NCBI GenBank assembly: GCA_046598395.1
Contig: JBKJIQ010000001.1
Location: 1 to 64,000, forward strand
Direction of reading: 5' to 3'
DNA length: 64,000 nt
Origin: JAENVU01 sp046598395
GTDB taxonomy: Bacteria > Actinomycetota > Acidimicrobiia > IMCC26256 > JAENVU01
Shown: positions 32,325 through 42,500 of the stretch, in pieces
Layout: each line of letters begins with the position of its first letter
Numbering within the stretch: position 1 is the first letter of the stretch
The notes under the pieces: model-generated
Told to the model about the DNA's origin: nothing
Seen by the model: the letters and a program-made list of their open reading frames with translations, nothing else
Database searches by the model: none
Position numbers and translations under genes: made by a program

Positions 32325-33821
32325 ATGAGTTACCGACCGCTGGCTGCGGTGGTCATGGCGGCAGGCGAAGGCACGCGGATGCGTTCCACCACGCCGAAGG
32401 TCTTGCACCCACTGTGCGGACGGCCGATGCTGCTGCACGTGGTGGACGCACTGGGCGCGCTGCCACTCGAGCGCATTGTGGTGGTGGTCGGCCATGGCGC
32501 CGAGCGGGTCACCAAGACGCTGCAGGATCAGGTCGAAACGGATGTGCCGGTGGTGTTCGTCGATCAATCCGTCCAGCGCGGCACCGGCGACGCCGCCAGC
32601 GTTGCGCTTACCGCCTTCGCGGATGATCCCGACCTTGAAGGTGACGTCATCATCATGCCGGGCGATGCGCCATTGGTGCGCCCCGAGCTCTTGGCGCGTC
32701 TCGCCACCGCGCACCGTGAGTCGGATGCCGCGGTCACGTTGCTCACGTCCGAGCTCACGTCGTGGACGTGGGGTTTCGGCCGAGTGGTTCGGGACGCGCA
32801 GGGTGGCGTCGATCGCATCGTCGAACGAACCGATGCCACGGCCGAAGAACTGGAACTTCCCGAAGTCAACACGTCGATCTATTGCTTTCGCCGCAGCCTG
32901 CTGGCGCCGGCGCTGCGGCGATTGAGCCCGGAGAACGCGCAGGGCGAGTACTACCTCACCGACGCGATCGCGGTCCTGCGCGAGGCCGGGCACAAGGTCG
33001 TTGCGGTTGCCGCCGATGATCCGGCCGCGGCGCGCCACGTGAACGACCGCGCGCAACTCGCAACCGCGGAAGCGATCCTGCGAGAGCGGATCAACGAGCG
33101 GTGGATGCGCGAGGGCGTGACCATGGTGGATCCGACGGCCACCTATGTAGATGCCAACGTCAAACTCGCTGCGGATGTCCGCCTCTTGCCGGGAACGATC
33201 CTCGAAGGCCGGACCGTCATCGCCACCGGCGCGGTCATCGGTCCGGATACGCGGTTGATCGACACGATCGTTGGTGCACGCGCCGTCGTTTCGAACACGG
33301 TGGCAAGAGAGTCGGAGATCGGCGAGGACTGCACCGTTGGTCCGTTCGCGTCGCTGCGTCCGGGTACCCAGCTCGGAGCCGGAGCGCACGTGGGCACGTT
33401 CGTGGAGACCAAGAACGCGGAGATTGGTGAAGGTGCCAAGGTGCCGCATCTGTCGTACATGGGCGATGTGGGAATTGGACCTCGTGCCAACGTGGGCGCG
33501 GGGACGATCACCGCGAACTACGACGGGAAACAGAAGCACGCCTCCACCATTGGGGCGGATACGCGGATCGGTTCGAACACAGTGCTCGTGGCGCCGGTTG
33601 CGGTGGGCGACGGCAGCTACGTCGGCGCCGGTTCGGTGGTGACCCACGATGTGCCGCCGGGCGCGTTGGCCAAGGGCGTGCCGGCGCGGGTCGATGTTGG
33701 TTGGGTCGAGCGTCGTGGTGCCGGTAGCGCGAACGACGAGAATCCCGAATCCGAGACCCCGAAAACCCAGAACCCGAAAACCCAGAACCCGAAAACCCAG
33801 ACGCCAGAGGACGACGACTAA
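32325..33821 (+). CDS. glmU: Bifunctional UDP-GlcNAc pyrophosphorylase/glucosamine-1-phosphate acetyltransferase
   Basis: 498 residues. The N-terminal nucleotidyltransferase opens with VVMAAGEGTRMRSTTPKVLH; the C-terminal part is a left-handed beta-helix with hexapeptide repeats (GPFASLRPGTQLGAGAHVGT, then GAGTITANYDGKQKH with the catalytic His near GFVETKN-type text). Both steps lead to UDP-GlcNAc for peptidoglycan. The tail after about residue 465 is a repeat-derived low-complexity extension (PKTQN repeats, then acidic). The TAA overlaps the prs ATG. Confidence 0.96.
   Translation: MSYRPLAAVVMAAGEGTRMRSTTPKVLHPLCGRPMLLHVVDALGALPLERIVVVVGHGAERVTKTLQDQVETDVPVVFVDQSVQRGTGDAASVALTAFADDPDLEGDVIIMPGDAPLVRPELLARLATAHRESDAAVTLLTSELTSWTWGFGRVVRDAQGGVDRIVERTDATAEELELPEVNTSIYCFRRSLLAPALRRLSPENAQGEYYLTDAIAVLREAGHKVVAVAADDPAAARHVNDRAQLATAEAILRERINERWMREGVTMVDPTATYVDANVKLAADVRLLPGTILEGRTVIATGAVIGPDTRLIDTIVGARAVVSNTVARESEIGEDCTVGPFASLRPGTQLGAGAHVGTFVETKNAEIGEGAKVPHLSYMGDVGIGPRANVGAGTITANYDGKQKHASTIGADTRIGSNTVLVAPVAVGDGSYVGAGSVVTHDVPPGALAKGVPARVDVGWVERRGAGSANDENPESETPKTQNPKTQNPKTQTPEDDD
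33763..33808 (+). repeat. 15-base minisatellite at the end of glmU
   Basis: About three copies of GAAAACCCAGAACCC, encoding PKTQN units. They sit within the dispensable C-terminal tail, so slippage keeps the frame. The repeat is AC/G-poor relative to its surroundings. Confidence 0.85.
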
Positions 33822-34810
33822 TGGAACTGACTCCGACTAAGACGTTGCAGCTCTTCGCCGGTTCGGGGAACTCCGAGCTGTCGCAAGAGATCGCCAGCAA
33901 TATGGGCGTTCCGCTGGGTGACGTCACGTTGTCGCGCTTCGCGAACGGCGAGCTGTACTGCCGTCTCGGTGAGAACGTGCGCGGCGCGGATGTGTTCGTG
34001 CTCCAGGGTCACTGCGACCCGATCAACGATCACATCATGGAGCAGCTGATCATGATCGATGCGTTGAAGCGCGCGTCGGCCCGGCGCATCACCGCAGTCT
34101 GTCCCTTCTATGGATACGCGCGTCAGGACCGCAAGGCGGAGGGGCGCGAGCCCATCACGGCGCGATTGCTCGCCGATCTTTTCACCGTCGCCGGCGCGGA
34201 CCGTGTCGTGGTCGTCGACCTTCATACCGGCCAGATCCAAGGTTTCTTTAACTTCCCGGTGGATCACCTCACCGCAGTGCCGCTCCTCGCGGATCACCTC
34301 GTCGGGGTACTCGACCGCGAGACCGAGGTCACCGTTGTCTCCCCCGACGCCGGCGGCGGGAAACTCGCTCGACGGTTCGCGAACTGTCTCGACGGCCATG
34401 GTGTCCACGCCGATCTCGCGTTCATCGACAAGCGTCGGCCCAAGGGCACCCACAATGTGGCGGTGGCCACCGAGGTCGTCGGTCTCGTCGCCGGTCGCCA
34501 GTGCATCCTGATCGACGACATGATCGATACCGCGGGCACGGTGGTCAGCGCCGCCGAGCTGCTGATGAGCCGGGGCGCGTCGTCGGTTTCGATTCTCGCG
34601 ACCCACGGTCTGTTGTCGGGACCGGCGGTGGATCGGTTGAAGAACGGTCCGATTCGCGATGTGGTGGTGACGAACTCGCTCCCGGTTCCGTCGGAGAAGC
34701 ACTTCGATGCACTCACCGTGTTGTCGATTGCGCCCATCGTGGCCGAGGCGTTGGCGGCCGTCTTCGAGGAGCGCAGCGTCTCGGAGCTGTTCTCCGGCGA
34801 CAACACCTAA
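33821..34810 (+). CDS. prs: Ribose-phosphate pyrophosphokinase
   Basis: 329 residues. The PRPP-binding loop is the conserved QCILIDDMIDTAGTVVSAAE and the flexible catalytic loop includes YGYARQDRKAEGREPITAR. VVVVDLHTGQIQGFF is the metal-binding loop. It makes PRPP from ribose-5-phosphate and ATP for nucleotides, His and Trp. It shares one base with the glmU stop (TAATG), an operon with glmU seen in most actinobacteria. Confidence 0.97.
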   Translation: MELTPTKTLQLFAGSGNSELSQEIASNMGVPLGDVTLSRFANGELYCRLGENVRGADVFVLQGHCDPINDHIMEQLIMIDALKRASARRITAVCPFYGYARQDRKAEGREPITARLLADLFTVAGADRVVVVDLHTGQIQGFFNFPVDHLTAVPLLADHLVGVLDRETEVTVVSPDAGGGKLARRFANCLDGHGVHADLAFIDKRRPKGTHNVAVATEVVGLVAGRQCILIDDMIDTAGTVVSAAELLMSRGASSVSILATHGLLSGPAVDRLKNGPIRDVVVTNSLPVPSEKHFDALTVLSIAPIVAEALAAVFEERSVSELFSGDNT

Positions 34811-34816
34811 CTCGAA

Positions 34817-34832
34817 GCGTTCCGCGGAACGC
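34817..34832. repeat. 16-bp perfect palindrome just after prs
   Basis: GCGTTCCGCGGAACGC, centred on CCGCGG, six bases after the prs stop. It could contribute to termination, but has almost no loop. Confidence 0.8.
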
Positions 34833-35048
34833 ACGTCACAGTCTCGAAGTAGCCGACTCAAGTGACGTGTCGCTTGGGTGTCGCAGGCGAATCTCTCTGG
34901 GGGTAACGGGCCCCTGGGTGGCTCGTGTCGTGTTCGGGTCGTAGCTGATCTGACGTTCGATGGGCGCGGTGGCCCCGGGTGTGCTCACATGTGAACGCGA
35001 TCGGTGAGGGCCGAGAGTCGTCGTGTGTGGGTGTCGCGAAATCTGCGC

Positions 35049-35068
35049 CACGCGTCCGCGGACGCGTG
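35049..35068. repeat. 20-bp perfect palindrome
   Basis: CACGCGTCCGCGGACGCGTG, fully symmetric around CCGCGG. A related, imperfect GTTCCGCGGAGC stands about 20 bases downstream. Function unknown; protein-binding site or transposon-derived are options. Confidence 0.85.
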
Positions 35069-35247
35069 ATTCCCAGTTTTTGACACGTTCCGCGGAGCGT
35101 TTTGCGGCCGAGGTGCTCGCAATGTCGGTGGGAACGGTTCACGCGTCCGGTCGGACGATCCGCCGGAACGGCCGTTGGTTCTCGGGTGTGGTTCAGGCTC
35201 CCCTGGGTGGCGCGGTTCGGCCTCGCTGACGAGCGCGATTCTGCGTT

Positions 35248-35289
35248 CATTGTGCGTCTGCCACGTAGAGCGGTGGCGAACGCACAATG
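35248..35289. repeat. Long hairpin upstream of rplY
   Basis: CATTGTGCGT pairs with ACGCACAATG, and inside them GCCAC pairs with GTGGC, around a short GTAGAGCG loop; a 2-base internal loop separates the two helices. It is about 240 bases before rplY. Confidence 0.8.
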
Positions 35290-35530
35290 GACACTGCTCG
35301 GATGACCTTGACGCGCACGCGGAGTGGACCCGAGGGCACGGCCGGTCTCGTCGACGATCTCCACCTCTTTGGCACGCCGGTGGTGGGCCAGTCCGTGGCT
35401 GAGAACCGCCCGTTTGGCCGGTCTCGCGGTTCGCCCCGACGGTTGACGAGAGGCAGTGGTTTGGCCGGAGGGGCCGGGCTCGGCCAGAATGGCGGGTCTC
35501 CTCTGTACCTCTCGAAGGATTTCCCGCGCC

Positions 35531-36184
35531 ATGGCTGATGTCATTCTCAACGCCGAGCCCCGCACCGAGCTGGGCTCCGGGCCTGCCGGGCGCTACCGCC
35601 GAGCGGGTCTCGTCCCGGCCGTGGTCTACGGCCTGGAGTCCGATCCGATTTCTATCAACGTTGGCGAACGGGAGCTTGACCGCCTGCTCCACGGTGCCAG
35701 TGGCGCGAACACACTGATCAATCTCAAGCTCGACGCGGGTGACGCGCTGGCACTCGCCCGCCAGATTCAGCGCCACCCGACCCGTGGCGATCTGGTGCAC
35801 GTCGACTTCGTACGCGTGAGTCGTGACGTCGCCGTGAGCGCCGAAGTGCCGCTGCACATCGAAGGCGACGCGCCTGGTTCACGTGAGGGCGGGTTGCTCG
35901 AGCAGCTGCTGTTCACCGTCACGGTCGAAGCGATGCCGGGCAACATTCCGGATTCGCTCACCGTCGATATCTCGAATCTCCTGCTCGGCGACCAGCTCCA
36001 CATTTCCGATCTCCCGGTGCCGAGCGGCGTGACGCTGCTCCACGATGCTGAAGAGCTCGTGGTCCATGTCACGATCCCGCGCGGTCTCGGTGACGAGGAG
36101 GGCGGCGAAGGCGAAGCAGGGGAAGCAGCCGAAGCTGGTGCAGAGACCACTCCGAGCGGCGACTCCGGCGGCGGCGCCGAGTAG
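35531..36184 (+). CDS. rplY: 50S ribosomal protein bL25 (Ctc/TL5 form)
   Basis: 217 residues from the ATG at 35531, the long general-stress-type form. The N-terminal 5S rRNA-binding domain begins MADVILNAEPRTELGSGPAG and contains VPAVVYGLES; the C-terminal TL5 domain includes HVDFVRVSRDVAVSAEVPLH and ends in a Glu/Gly/Ala-rich tail. It binds 5S rRNA. The pth gene follows after only three bases. Confidence 0.95.
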   Translation: MADVILNAEPRTELGSGPAGRYRRAGLVPAVVYGLESDPISINVGERELDRLLHGASGANTLINLKLDAGDALALARQIQRHPTRGDLVHVDFVRVSRDVAVSAEVPLHIEGDAPGSREGGLLEQLLFTVTVEAMPGNIPDSLTVDISNLLLGDQLHISDLPVPSGVTLLHDAEELVVHVTIPRGLGDEEGGEGEAGEAAEAGAETTPSGDSGGGAE

Positions 36185-36187
36185 TCC

Positions 36188-36784
36188 GTGCTGGGGCGCA
36201 CCGGGGTACGCCGGGGTACACCGGCGGATCTCTTGGTGGTCGGACTGGGAAATCCCGGTGCGGAATACGCACGGACCCGCCACAATGTGGGCGCGGAAGT
36301 GGTCGAGTTGTTGGCGACCCGCCATGGTGCGCGATTACGCAAGGGCAAAGAGCGCGCGCTGGCCGACGAGGTCACGATCGACGGCGCGCGCATCGCACTC
36401 GCGGTGCCACTCACGTATATGAACGACTCGGGTGACGCGGTCCGCCTGCTCGCCCATCGCTACGGCGTCGAGCCCCCGCAGATCGTGATCGTGCACGACG
36501 AACTCGACCTCCCGGTCGCGGCATTGAAGCTCAAAGCGGGTGGTGGACTCGCGGGACACAACGGCTTGCGATCGATCAAGGCCCATCTCCACACTGACGA
36601 GTTTCTGCGGGTACGGGTGGGAGTGGGGAAGCCGGTCTCCAAGGAACGCGGCGTCGACCACGTGCTGAACAAGTTCGCCAAGGCTGAACGAGTCGAGATC
36701 GACGTGAGCATCCAGCAGGCCGCGGACGCGGTGGAGACGATCGCCCGAGACGGCATCACCGCCGCGATGAACGCCTACAACTAA
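36188..36784 (+). CDS. pth: Peptidyl-tRNA hydrolase
   Basis: 198 residues from a GTG. The signature LLVVGLGNPGAEYARTRHNV contains the catalytic His, and NDSGDAV, VHDELDLPVAALKLKAGGGLA and GHNGLRSI supply the rest of the site. It recycles peptidyl-tRNA released from stalled ribosomes. Co-transcribed with rplY. Confidence 0.96.
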   Translation: MLGRTGVRRGTPADLLVVGLGNPGAEYARTRHNVGAEVVELLATRHGARLRKGKERALADEVTIDGARIALAVPLTYMNDSGDAVRLLAHRYGVEPPQIVIVHDELDLPVAALKLKAGGGLAGHNGLRSIKAHLHTDEFLRVRVGVGKPVSKERGVDHVLNKFAKAERVEIDVSIQQAADAVETIARDGITAAMNAYN

Positions 36785-36834
36785 CTCCGGCTCGTCGGTC
36801 CCGGTCGATCATTGGCGGGAAGCGGGACCCACCG

Positions 36835-37380
36835 TCAAGGTGCGATCGACGTATCCACCTGCTCGCGGGCGAAGGCCTCGAGATCAGTCCAATGCGGTAC
36901 GTGGGGATACGCGGCCGCGGTGGCCGCGCCCTTTCCGGTGAGGACGAGCGCGGGCCGACACCCGAAGGCGATTGCCGCGTCGAGATCCCGGGGCGCGTCG
37001 CCCACGAACCAGGTCTCGGCCGGCGTAAACCCGAAGTCGGCCTGGGCCTGTTCGAACAACAACGTGCCGGGCTTGCGGCAACGACACCCGTCGGTGGGTG
37101 CGTGCGTGCAGATGTACCAGCGGTCGATCGCGCCTCCGAGCCGACGGTCGAGTTCCGCGTTCACTGCGTCGAGCATGGCGCGGCTCATGTGACCTCGCCC
37201 CACCGCCGACTGATTGGAGATCACCACCAAGTGGTAGCCCGCGGCGGCCAGAATCCGGGCGCCCTCGATCGCGAACGGCTCGATTTCGAGCTCCGAAAGG
37301 CTTTTGACCGAATCGACGTGGTCAACGTTTAATACACCGTCCCTATCGAGCAAGATCAGCCGGTTGCTACCCTCAAGCAC
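36835..37380 (-). CDS. gmhB: D,D-heptose 1,7-bisphosphate 7-phosphatase (HAD family)
   Basis: 181 residues from a GTG at 37380. HAD motif I is LILLDRDGVLN, motif II SNQSAVGRG, and the zinc-binding insert CTHAPTDGCRCRKP that marks GmhB is intact; GDAPRDLDAA is motif IV. It removes the 7-phosphate from heptose bisphosphate. It diverges from gmhA with only 28 bases between the starts, so both probably use very short or absent leaders. Start choice is uncertain. Confidence 0.9.
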   Translation of the reverse strand: MLEGSNRLILLDRDGVLNVDHVDSVKSLSELEIEPFAIEGARILAAAGYHLVVISNQSAVGRGHMSRAMLDAVNAELDRRLGGAIDRWYICTHAPTDGCRCRKPGTLLFEQAQADFGFTPAETWFVGDAPRDLDAAIAFGCRPALVLTGKGAATAAAYPHVPHWTDLEAFAREQVDTSIAP

Positions 37381-37408
37381 TGTCCGTGGCCCGTCGAGAG
37401 ACTTCTTC

Positions 37409-37987
37409 GTGAACTTCCAAGAGGCTATTCGCGAACATCGGGACATGATGACGGCAGTGTCGTCGACGGAAAACGCCCTCGCCGCGGCCGCGGCCGGCAC
37501 GATCGAGCGGGTCGCGGCGGGCGGCACGGTTTTCTGGTTCGGCAACGGCGGCAGCGCCACCCAGGCTCTGCACTTCGCCACCGAGTTGGTGGGGCGGTTC
37601 GAGCGGGATCGCCCGGGGATCGCGTCGTATGCGCTCGTGGCCGACACCTCACTGATCACTGCCGTCGCAAATGACTACTCCTTCGACGTGGTCTTCGCCC
37701 GCCAGATCGAGTCGTTGTGTCGGCCCGGTGATGTTGCGGTGGGCATTTCCACCTCGGGAAATAGCTCGAACGTGTTGCAGGGAATCGCCGCCGCGGCCTC
37801 CATCGGGGCGCTCACGATCGGCTTGACCGGTGGCGACGGCGGCAAGCTCGCCCTCACTGCCGATATCCCGATCGTCGTCGATCACCCGCGCACCTGTCGG
37901 ATTCAAGAAGCGCATTTGTTTCTCGGTCATCTGCTCTGTGAGACGGTGGAAGCGTCCATGTACGCCGACGGTTCTGAGTCCGCCTGA
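37409..37987 (+). CDS. gmhA: Sedoheptulose-7-phosphate isomerase
   Basis: 192 residues from a GTG (37409) just after a GAGAG. SIS fold: FWFGNGGSATQALHFATELV is the sugar-phosphate-binding Ser region, ISTSGNSSNVLQGI the second, and CRIQEAHLFLGHLLCETVE the conserved C-terminal helix with catalytic His. It isomerises sedoheptulose-7-phosphate to D-glycero-D-manno-heptose-7-phosphate. The stop overlaps the hldE ATG (TGATG). Confidence 0.93.
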   Translation: MNFQEAIREHRDMMTAVSSTENALAAAAAGTIERVAAGGTVFWFGNGGSATQALHFATELVGRFERDRPGIASYALVADTSLITAVANDYSFDVVFARQIESLCRPGDVAVGISTSGNSSNVLQGIAAAASIGALTIGLTGGDGGKLALTADIPIVVDHPRTCRIQEAHLFLGHLLCETVEASMYADGSESA

Positions 37988-39471
37988 TGTTTGACCGTCC
38001 CGACATTGTCCACGCCGCGGTTCGCGGCGGTTTCGCGGGGTGTCGCATGCTGGTGGTCGGAGACCTCATGCTCGACCGCTACCTGATCGGTGACGTTGCG
38101 CGCATCTCGCCCGAGGCGCCGGTCCCCGTGGTGCGGCTTAGCCGGGAAACGGTGTCGGTCGGTGGCGCGGGCAATGTGGCACTCAACCTGGTGGGTCTCG
38201 GGATACACGCCGACGTTGCAGGATGGACCGGTGACGACGAACCCGGCGCGCGGTTACGGGAGCTCCTGCGGCTCGCCGGGGTTCGCGGCCAGGGCGTTGA
38301 AGTGATTCGTGGTCGGCCGACGACCACCAAGACCAGGGTCCTCTCCGGACAACAACAGCTTGTCCGCATCGACGATGAGGACGCGTCGCCGCGCGCATCA
38401 GTGGACCGACGGGCATGGGATGACCGGGTCATAGCGTTGCTCGACGATGGGTATGACGCGCTTGTGATTTCCGACTACGCGAAGGGGGTCTTGGCCGACG
38501 ACTTGTGTCGGCGGTTGATCCGCCAGGCCCGGCACCGGGGGATCCCGGCGCTGGTGGATCCGAAGGGTCTCGATTACACCAAGTACCGCGGCGCAACCAC
38601 GGTCACCCCGAACGAAACCGAACTCGCGGCCACCGCACAGGTCTCCGCGGCCGACGCCTTCGAGCTGACCGAGGCCGCCGCTCGTTTGCGCCAGGTGCTC
38701 GAGCTCGATTTCGTCACCTTGACCCGCGGCGAAGCCGGCATCTCGTTGGTCCAGGCGACCGGCACGCGTCACGTCCCCGCCCGGGCGCGGGAGGTCTTCG
38801 ATGTTTCCGGCGCGGGCGACACGGCGATCGCGACCCTGGCCGCGGGGATCGCGGCGGGGCTCGACCCGCACGACTCCGCGGTGCTGGCCAACCTGGCGGC
38901 CGGGATCATCGTGGGCAAGACCGGCACGGTCCCGATTCGCCAAACCGAACTCCTCGCCGCGCTCGGCCCGGCTGAAGATGCGCCGCCGCCGCTGGGCGAG
39001 AAGCTCGCCACCCTCGAAGCTGCGGTCGGACTCGTGGGGCGGTGGCGTTCCGAAGGCCATGAGATCGGCTTCACGAATGGTTGCTTCGATCTTGTGCACG
39101 CCGGGCATGTCACGTATCTCGACTGGGCGCGTCGCAACTGCGACCGGCTCATCGTGGGGTTGAACACCGACGCGTCGGTGCGTGCGCTCAAGGGCGAACG
39201 TCGTCCGGTGAATGCTGAGGACGCGCGCTCCTGGGTGCTCGCGGGTCTCGCGGCGGTCGACGCCGTGGTGCTGTTCGCCGAGCCCACTCCGCTTGCGGTG
39301 ATCGAGGCACTGCGGCCCGATGTGTTGATCAAGGGTGAGGACTACGCCGAGGAAGAGATCGTGGGAGCGTTCGAAGTGCGGTCGTGGGGTGGGCGCGTCC
39401 TGCGGGCTCCGTTGACCGAGGGTCACAGCACCACCGCGATGCTGGACCGCCTCGCCGCCGAACTCCCGTAA
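37987..39471 (+). CDS. hldE: Bifunctional heptose-7-phosphate kinase/heptose-1-phosphate adenylyltransferase
   Basis: 494 residues. The N-terminal PfkB-type kinase has VVGDLMLDRYLIGDVARISP, SVGGAGNVALNL and the catalytic DVSGAGDTAIATLAAG; the C-terminal nucleotidyltransferase has IGFTNGCFDLVHAGHVTYLD with HxGH. It phosphorylates C1 of heptose-7-phosphate and, after GmhB, transfers AMP to give ADP-heptose. With GmhA and GmhB the whole ADP-D-glycero-D-manno-heptose route is present; a gene for the epimerase HldD is not seen. Confidence 0.95.
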   Translation: MFDRPDIVHAAVRGGFAGCRMLVVGDLMLDRYLIGDVARISPEAPVPVVRLSRETVSVGGAGNVALNLVGLGIHADVAGWTGDDEPGARLRELLRLAGVRGQGVEVIRGRPTTTKTRVLSGQQQLVRIDDEDASPRASVDRRAWDDRVIALLDDGYDALVISDYAKGVLADDLCRRLIRQARHRGIPALVDPKGLDYTKYRGATTVTPNETELAATAQVSAADAFELTEAAARLRQVLELDFVTLTRGEAGISLVQATGTRHVPARAREVFDVSGAGDTAIATLAAGIAAGLDPHDSAVLANLAAGIIVGKTGTVPIRQTELLAALGPAEDAPPPLGEKLATLEAAVGLVGRWRSEGHEIGFTNGCFDLVHAGHVTYLDWARRNCDRLIVGLNTDASVRALKGERRPVNAEDARSWVLAGLAAVDAVVLFAEPTPLAVIEALRPDVLIKGEDYAEEEIVGAFEVRSWGGRVLRAPLTEGHSTTAMLDRLAAELP

Positions 39472-39531
39472 CCGAACTCCCGTCACCGGCGCCGTTCGCC
39501 GGGGGCGGGCCCCGTCGGTCAGAGTGTGGTG

Positions 39532-42500
39532 ATGCCCGAAGCTCCACTTGCCGACCTCCCGCGCCTTCTTGGCGAGGATGCGGCGGTCATGGCCGTGGCC
39601 TCGGGTCGGGCCGATGTGGTGGCCGTCCCGGAAGCGGCGCGCCCGATCTTCATCGCCGCCATTCATCGCCTGGCCCAGGTAAAGCCGATCTTGGTGGCGG
39701 TCCCCACGGCGGCGGAAGCCGAACGCATCGCCGGTGATCTGGTCCCGATGCTCGGTGCCGAGAATGTGGAGCTCTTTCCCGCGTGGGAGACGCTCCCTTT
39801 CGAGCGGGTGTCGCCCGCGTTGGAAACGATGGGGCGTCGCCTGCGGGTGATGTGGCGGCTACGCGAGGGGGGCGAGACCGCACCAGCGGTCGTGGTCGCG
39901 CCGGTCCGCGCGCTCGTGCAACGTCTCGGTCCCCACGTGGAAGCCATCGAGCCGGTTCGATTGAAGGTGGGCGACACCGTCGATCGCGATCAGTTGGTGG
40001 AGCAGTTGGTGTCGATGGGCTACCGCCGGGAGTATCAGGTGGAAGCCCGTGGCGAAGTCGCGGTGCGCGGTTCGATCGTCGATGTGTTTCCCGCGACCGC
40101 TGACCATCCGATCCGTATCGATCAATGGGGTGACGAGGTCGAACGGATCTCCCAGTTCGCGGTGACGGATCAACGCAGCACCCACGACATCGCCGACGCG
40201 ATCGTGTTCCCGTGTCGCGAGCTGTTGCCCACGCCTGAGGTGCAAGCCCGGGCGCATGCGTTGCTCACTGACGCGCCGTGGGGACGCGAACAGTGGGATC
40301 GCTTCGCCGAGGGTCAAGTGTTCGACGGCATGGAGTCGTGGTTGCCCTGGCTCACGGCCGACGAGCACCTCTTGCCCGACCTGTTGCCATCGGGCTCTCG
40401 GGTCCTGCTCGTGGAACCGCGCCGAATGCGCGACCGCGCCCAGGACCTGCTCGACGAAGAAGCGGCGCTGGGTGAAGTGCTCGCAGGGACTTGGGGCGCG
40501 CCCGACGACGATGAGTGGCCGCAGTTGTCCCTCCCGTTCGATCGGTTGCTCGCCCGCACCCACACGGCCACCACGTCGATCTTGGCCGCGCCCGACTCGC
40601 CCGACACTCAGCAGATGGGGGCCGCGGCCTTCGATCCGGTGGTGGGCGACGTGGAAGCGTTGGGCGAGCGGATTCGTTCTCTCATGCGCAGCGAGCACCG
40701 AGTGGTGTTGGCCGCGGAGGGGGAGGGATCGGCGCGACGGTTGGCGGATGTGCTCGCCGGGGAAGGCATCGACGCGCTGATCGGTGCTGCGCCCGCGCCC
40801 GGAATGGTCACCGTGTTGGTGGCACCGCTCGAACGCGGGGTGGTGGTACCCGGCGCGCACCTGGCGCTGGTGGCCGAAGCCGACCTCACCGGGCGCCGTC
40901 GCGTGCATCGCACCGCGCGGGGCGCGCGCAAGGCCGTCGATTACTACGACGATCTGAAGCCCGGCGACTTTGTCGTGCACCAGGTCCATGGTGTCGGCCG
41001 GTATGAGGGCATGGTGACGCGCGCGATCGGTGGTGCCGAGCGTGACTATCTCCTGCTCGCGTACCGCGGTGGCGACAAGCTCTATATCCCCACCGATCAG
41101 GTGGGAACGGTCCGCCGCTATACGGGCGGTGATTCGCCGTCGCTCTCTCGTATGGGCGGAACTGATTGGCAGAAAACCCGCCACAAGGTTCGCGTCGCGG
41201 TTCGCGAGATCGCGGCGGAGTTGGTGATCTTGTACCGCAAGCGGTTGGCCACGCCGGGGTTCGCGTTCGCACCCGATACGCCATGGCAACGCGAGATGGA
41301 AGATGCGTTCCCCTACGAGGAGACGCCGGATCAGCTCACCGCGATCGAGGATGTGAAGTCCGACATGGAGGCGACGCTTCCGATGGATCGCCTCATCTGC
41401 GGTGACGTCGGGTTCGGCAAGACCGAGGTAGCGCTGCGCGCCGCGTTCAAGGCGGTGCAGGACGGCAAGCAGGTGGCGATCTTGGCGCCCACCACGTTGT
41501 TGGCGAACCAGCACGGACAAACCTTCCGCGAACGGTTCGCGAGTTATCCCGTGCGGGTGGAAGTGATCTCGCGGTTCCTCACCGCGGCCGAGCAGACCAC
41601 GGTCGTGAAGGCTCTGGCCGCCGGGGAGGTGGATGTGGTGATCGGGACCCATCGCCTCCTGTCTCAGGACATCGAGTTCAAAGATCTCGGCCTGCTCGTG
41701 ATCGACGAGGAACAACGGTTTGGGGTGCAGCACAAGGAGCGGATCAAACACCTCCGCTCGCATGTGGATGTGCTCACACTCACGGCCACACCGATCCCGC
41801 GCACGCTCGAACTCAGTCTTACGGGCATTCGCGACCTTTCGCTCGTGCAGACCCCGCCGGAGGCGCGCCAACCGATCCTCACCTACGTGGGTGAGTACGA
41901 CGACCGCGCAGTCTCCGAAGCGCTTCGGCGCGAACTCCTGCGTGAGGGTCAGGTCTTCTACATCCACAACCGCGTGCAGGACATCGAACACGTAGCGGAG
42001 CATGTTCGCCAACTCGTGCCCGAGGCGCGCATCGCAATTGCGCACGGCCAGATGGATGAAGGCCAACTCGAACGGGTGGTGCTCGACTTTGCCGATCGCG
42101 AGTACGACGTCCTGGTGTCCACGACCATCGTCGAGAGTGGCCTCGACATGCCGACCGTGAACACGATGGTGGTTGACCGCGCCGATCTGCTCGGACTCGC
42201 ACAGCTGTACCAACTCCGGGGTCGGGTGGGACGTCGGGGTCAGCGCGCGTATGCCTACCTGTTGCACCCGGCGGATCGCGCGCTGAGCGAAGAGGCCTAC
42301 GAACGGCTCAAGGCCATTGGCGAGTTCACCGATTTGGGGTCGGGGTTCAAGCTCGCGATGCGTGACCTCGAGATCCGCGGCGCGGGAAACCTGTTGGGTG
42401 GCTCGCAGAGCGGTCACATCGCGGCGGTGGGGTTCGACCTCTACTGCGAGCTGGTGACCGAAGCGGTGAGCGAGCTCAAGGGTGAGAAGCGAGTCGAGCC

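Larger units (their letters stand above)
34811..35530. other. 720-base intergenic region rich in palindromes
   Basis: The longest gene-free stretch of the window, between prs and rplY. Open frames on both strands lack ribosome-binding sites, domains and typical codon use. It contains three SacII-centred palindromes (34817-34832, 35049-35068 and an imperfect one near 35090) and a long hairpin (35248-35289). The rplY promoter probably lies in the last 150 bases. I see no RNA gene. Confidence 0.6.

Noticed and set aside
34858..35565. 235-codon minus frame in the prs-rplY gap
   Set aside because: Its sequence is Arg/Pro/Ser-rich without a domain, and it crosses several palindromes and the rplY start.
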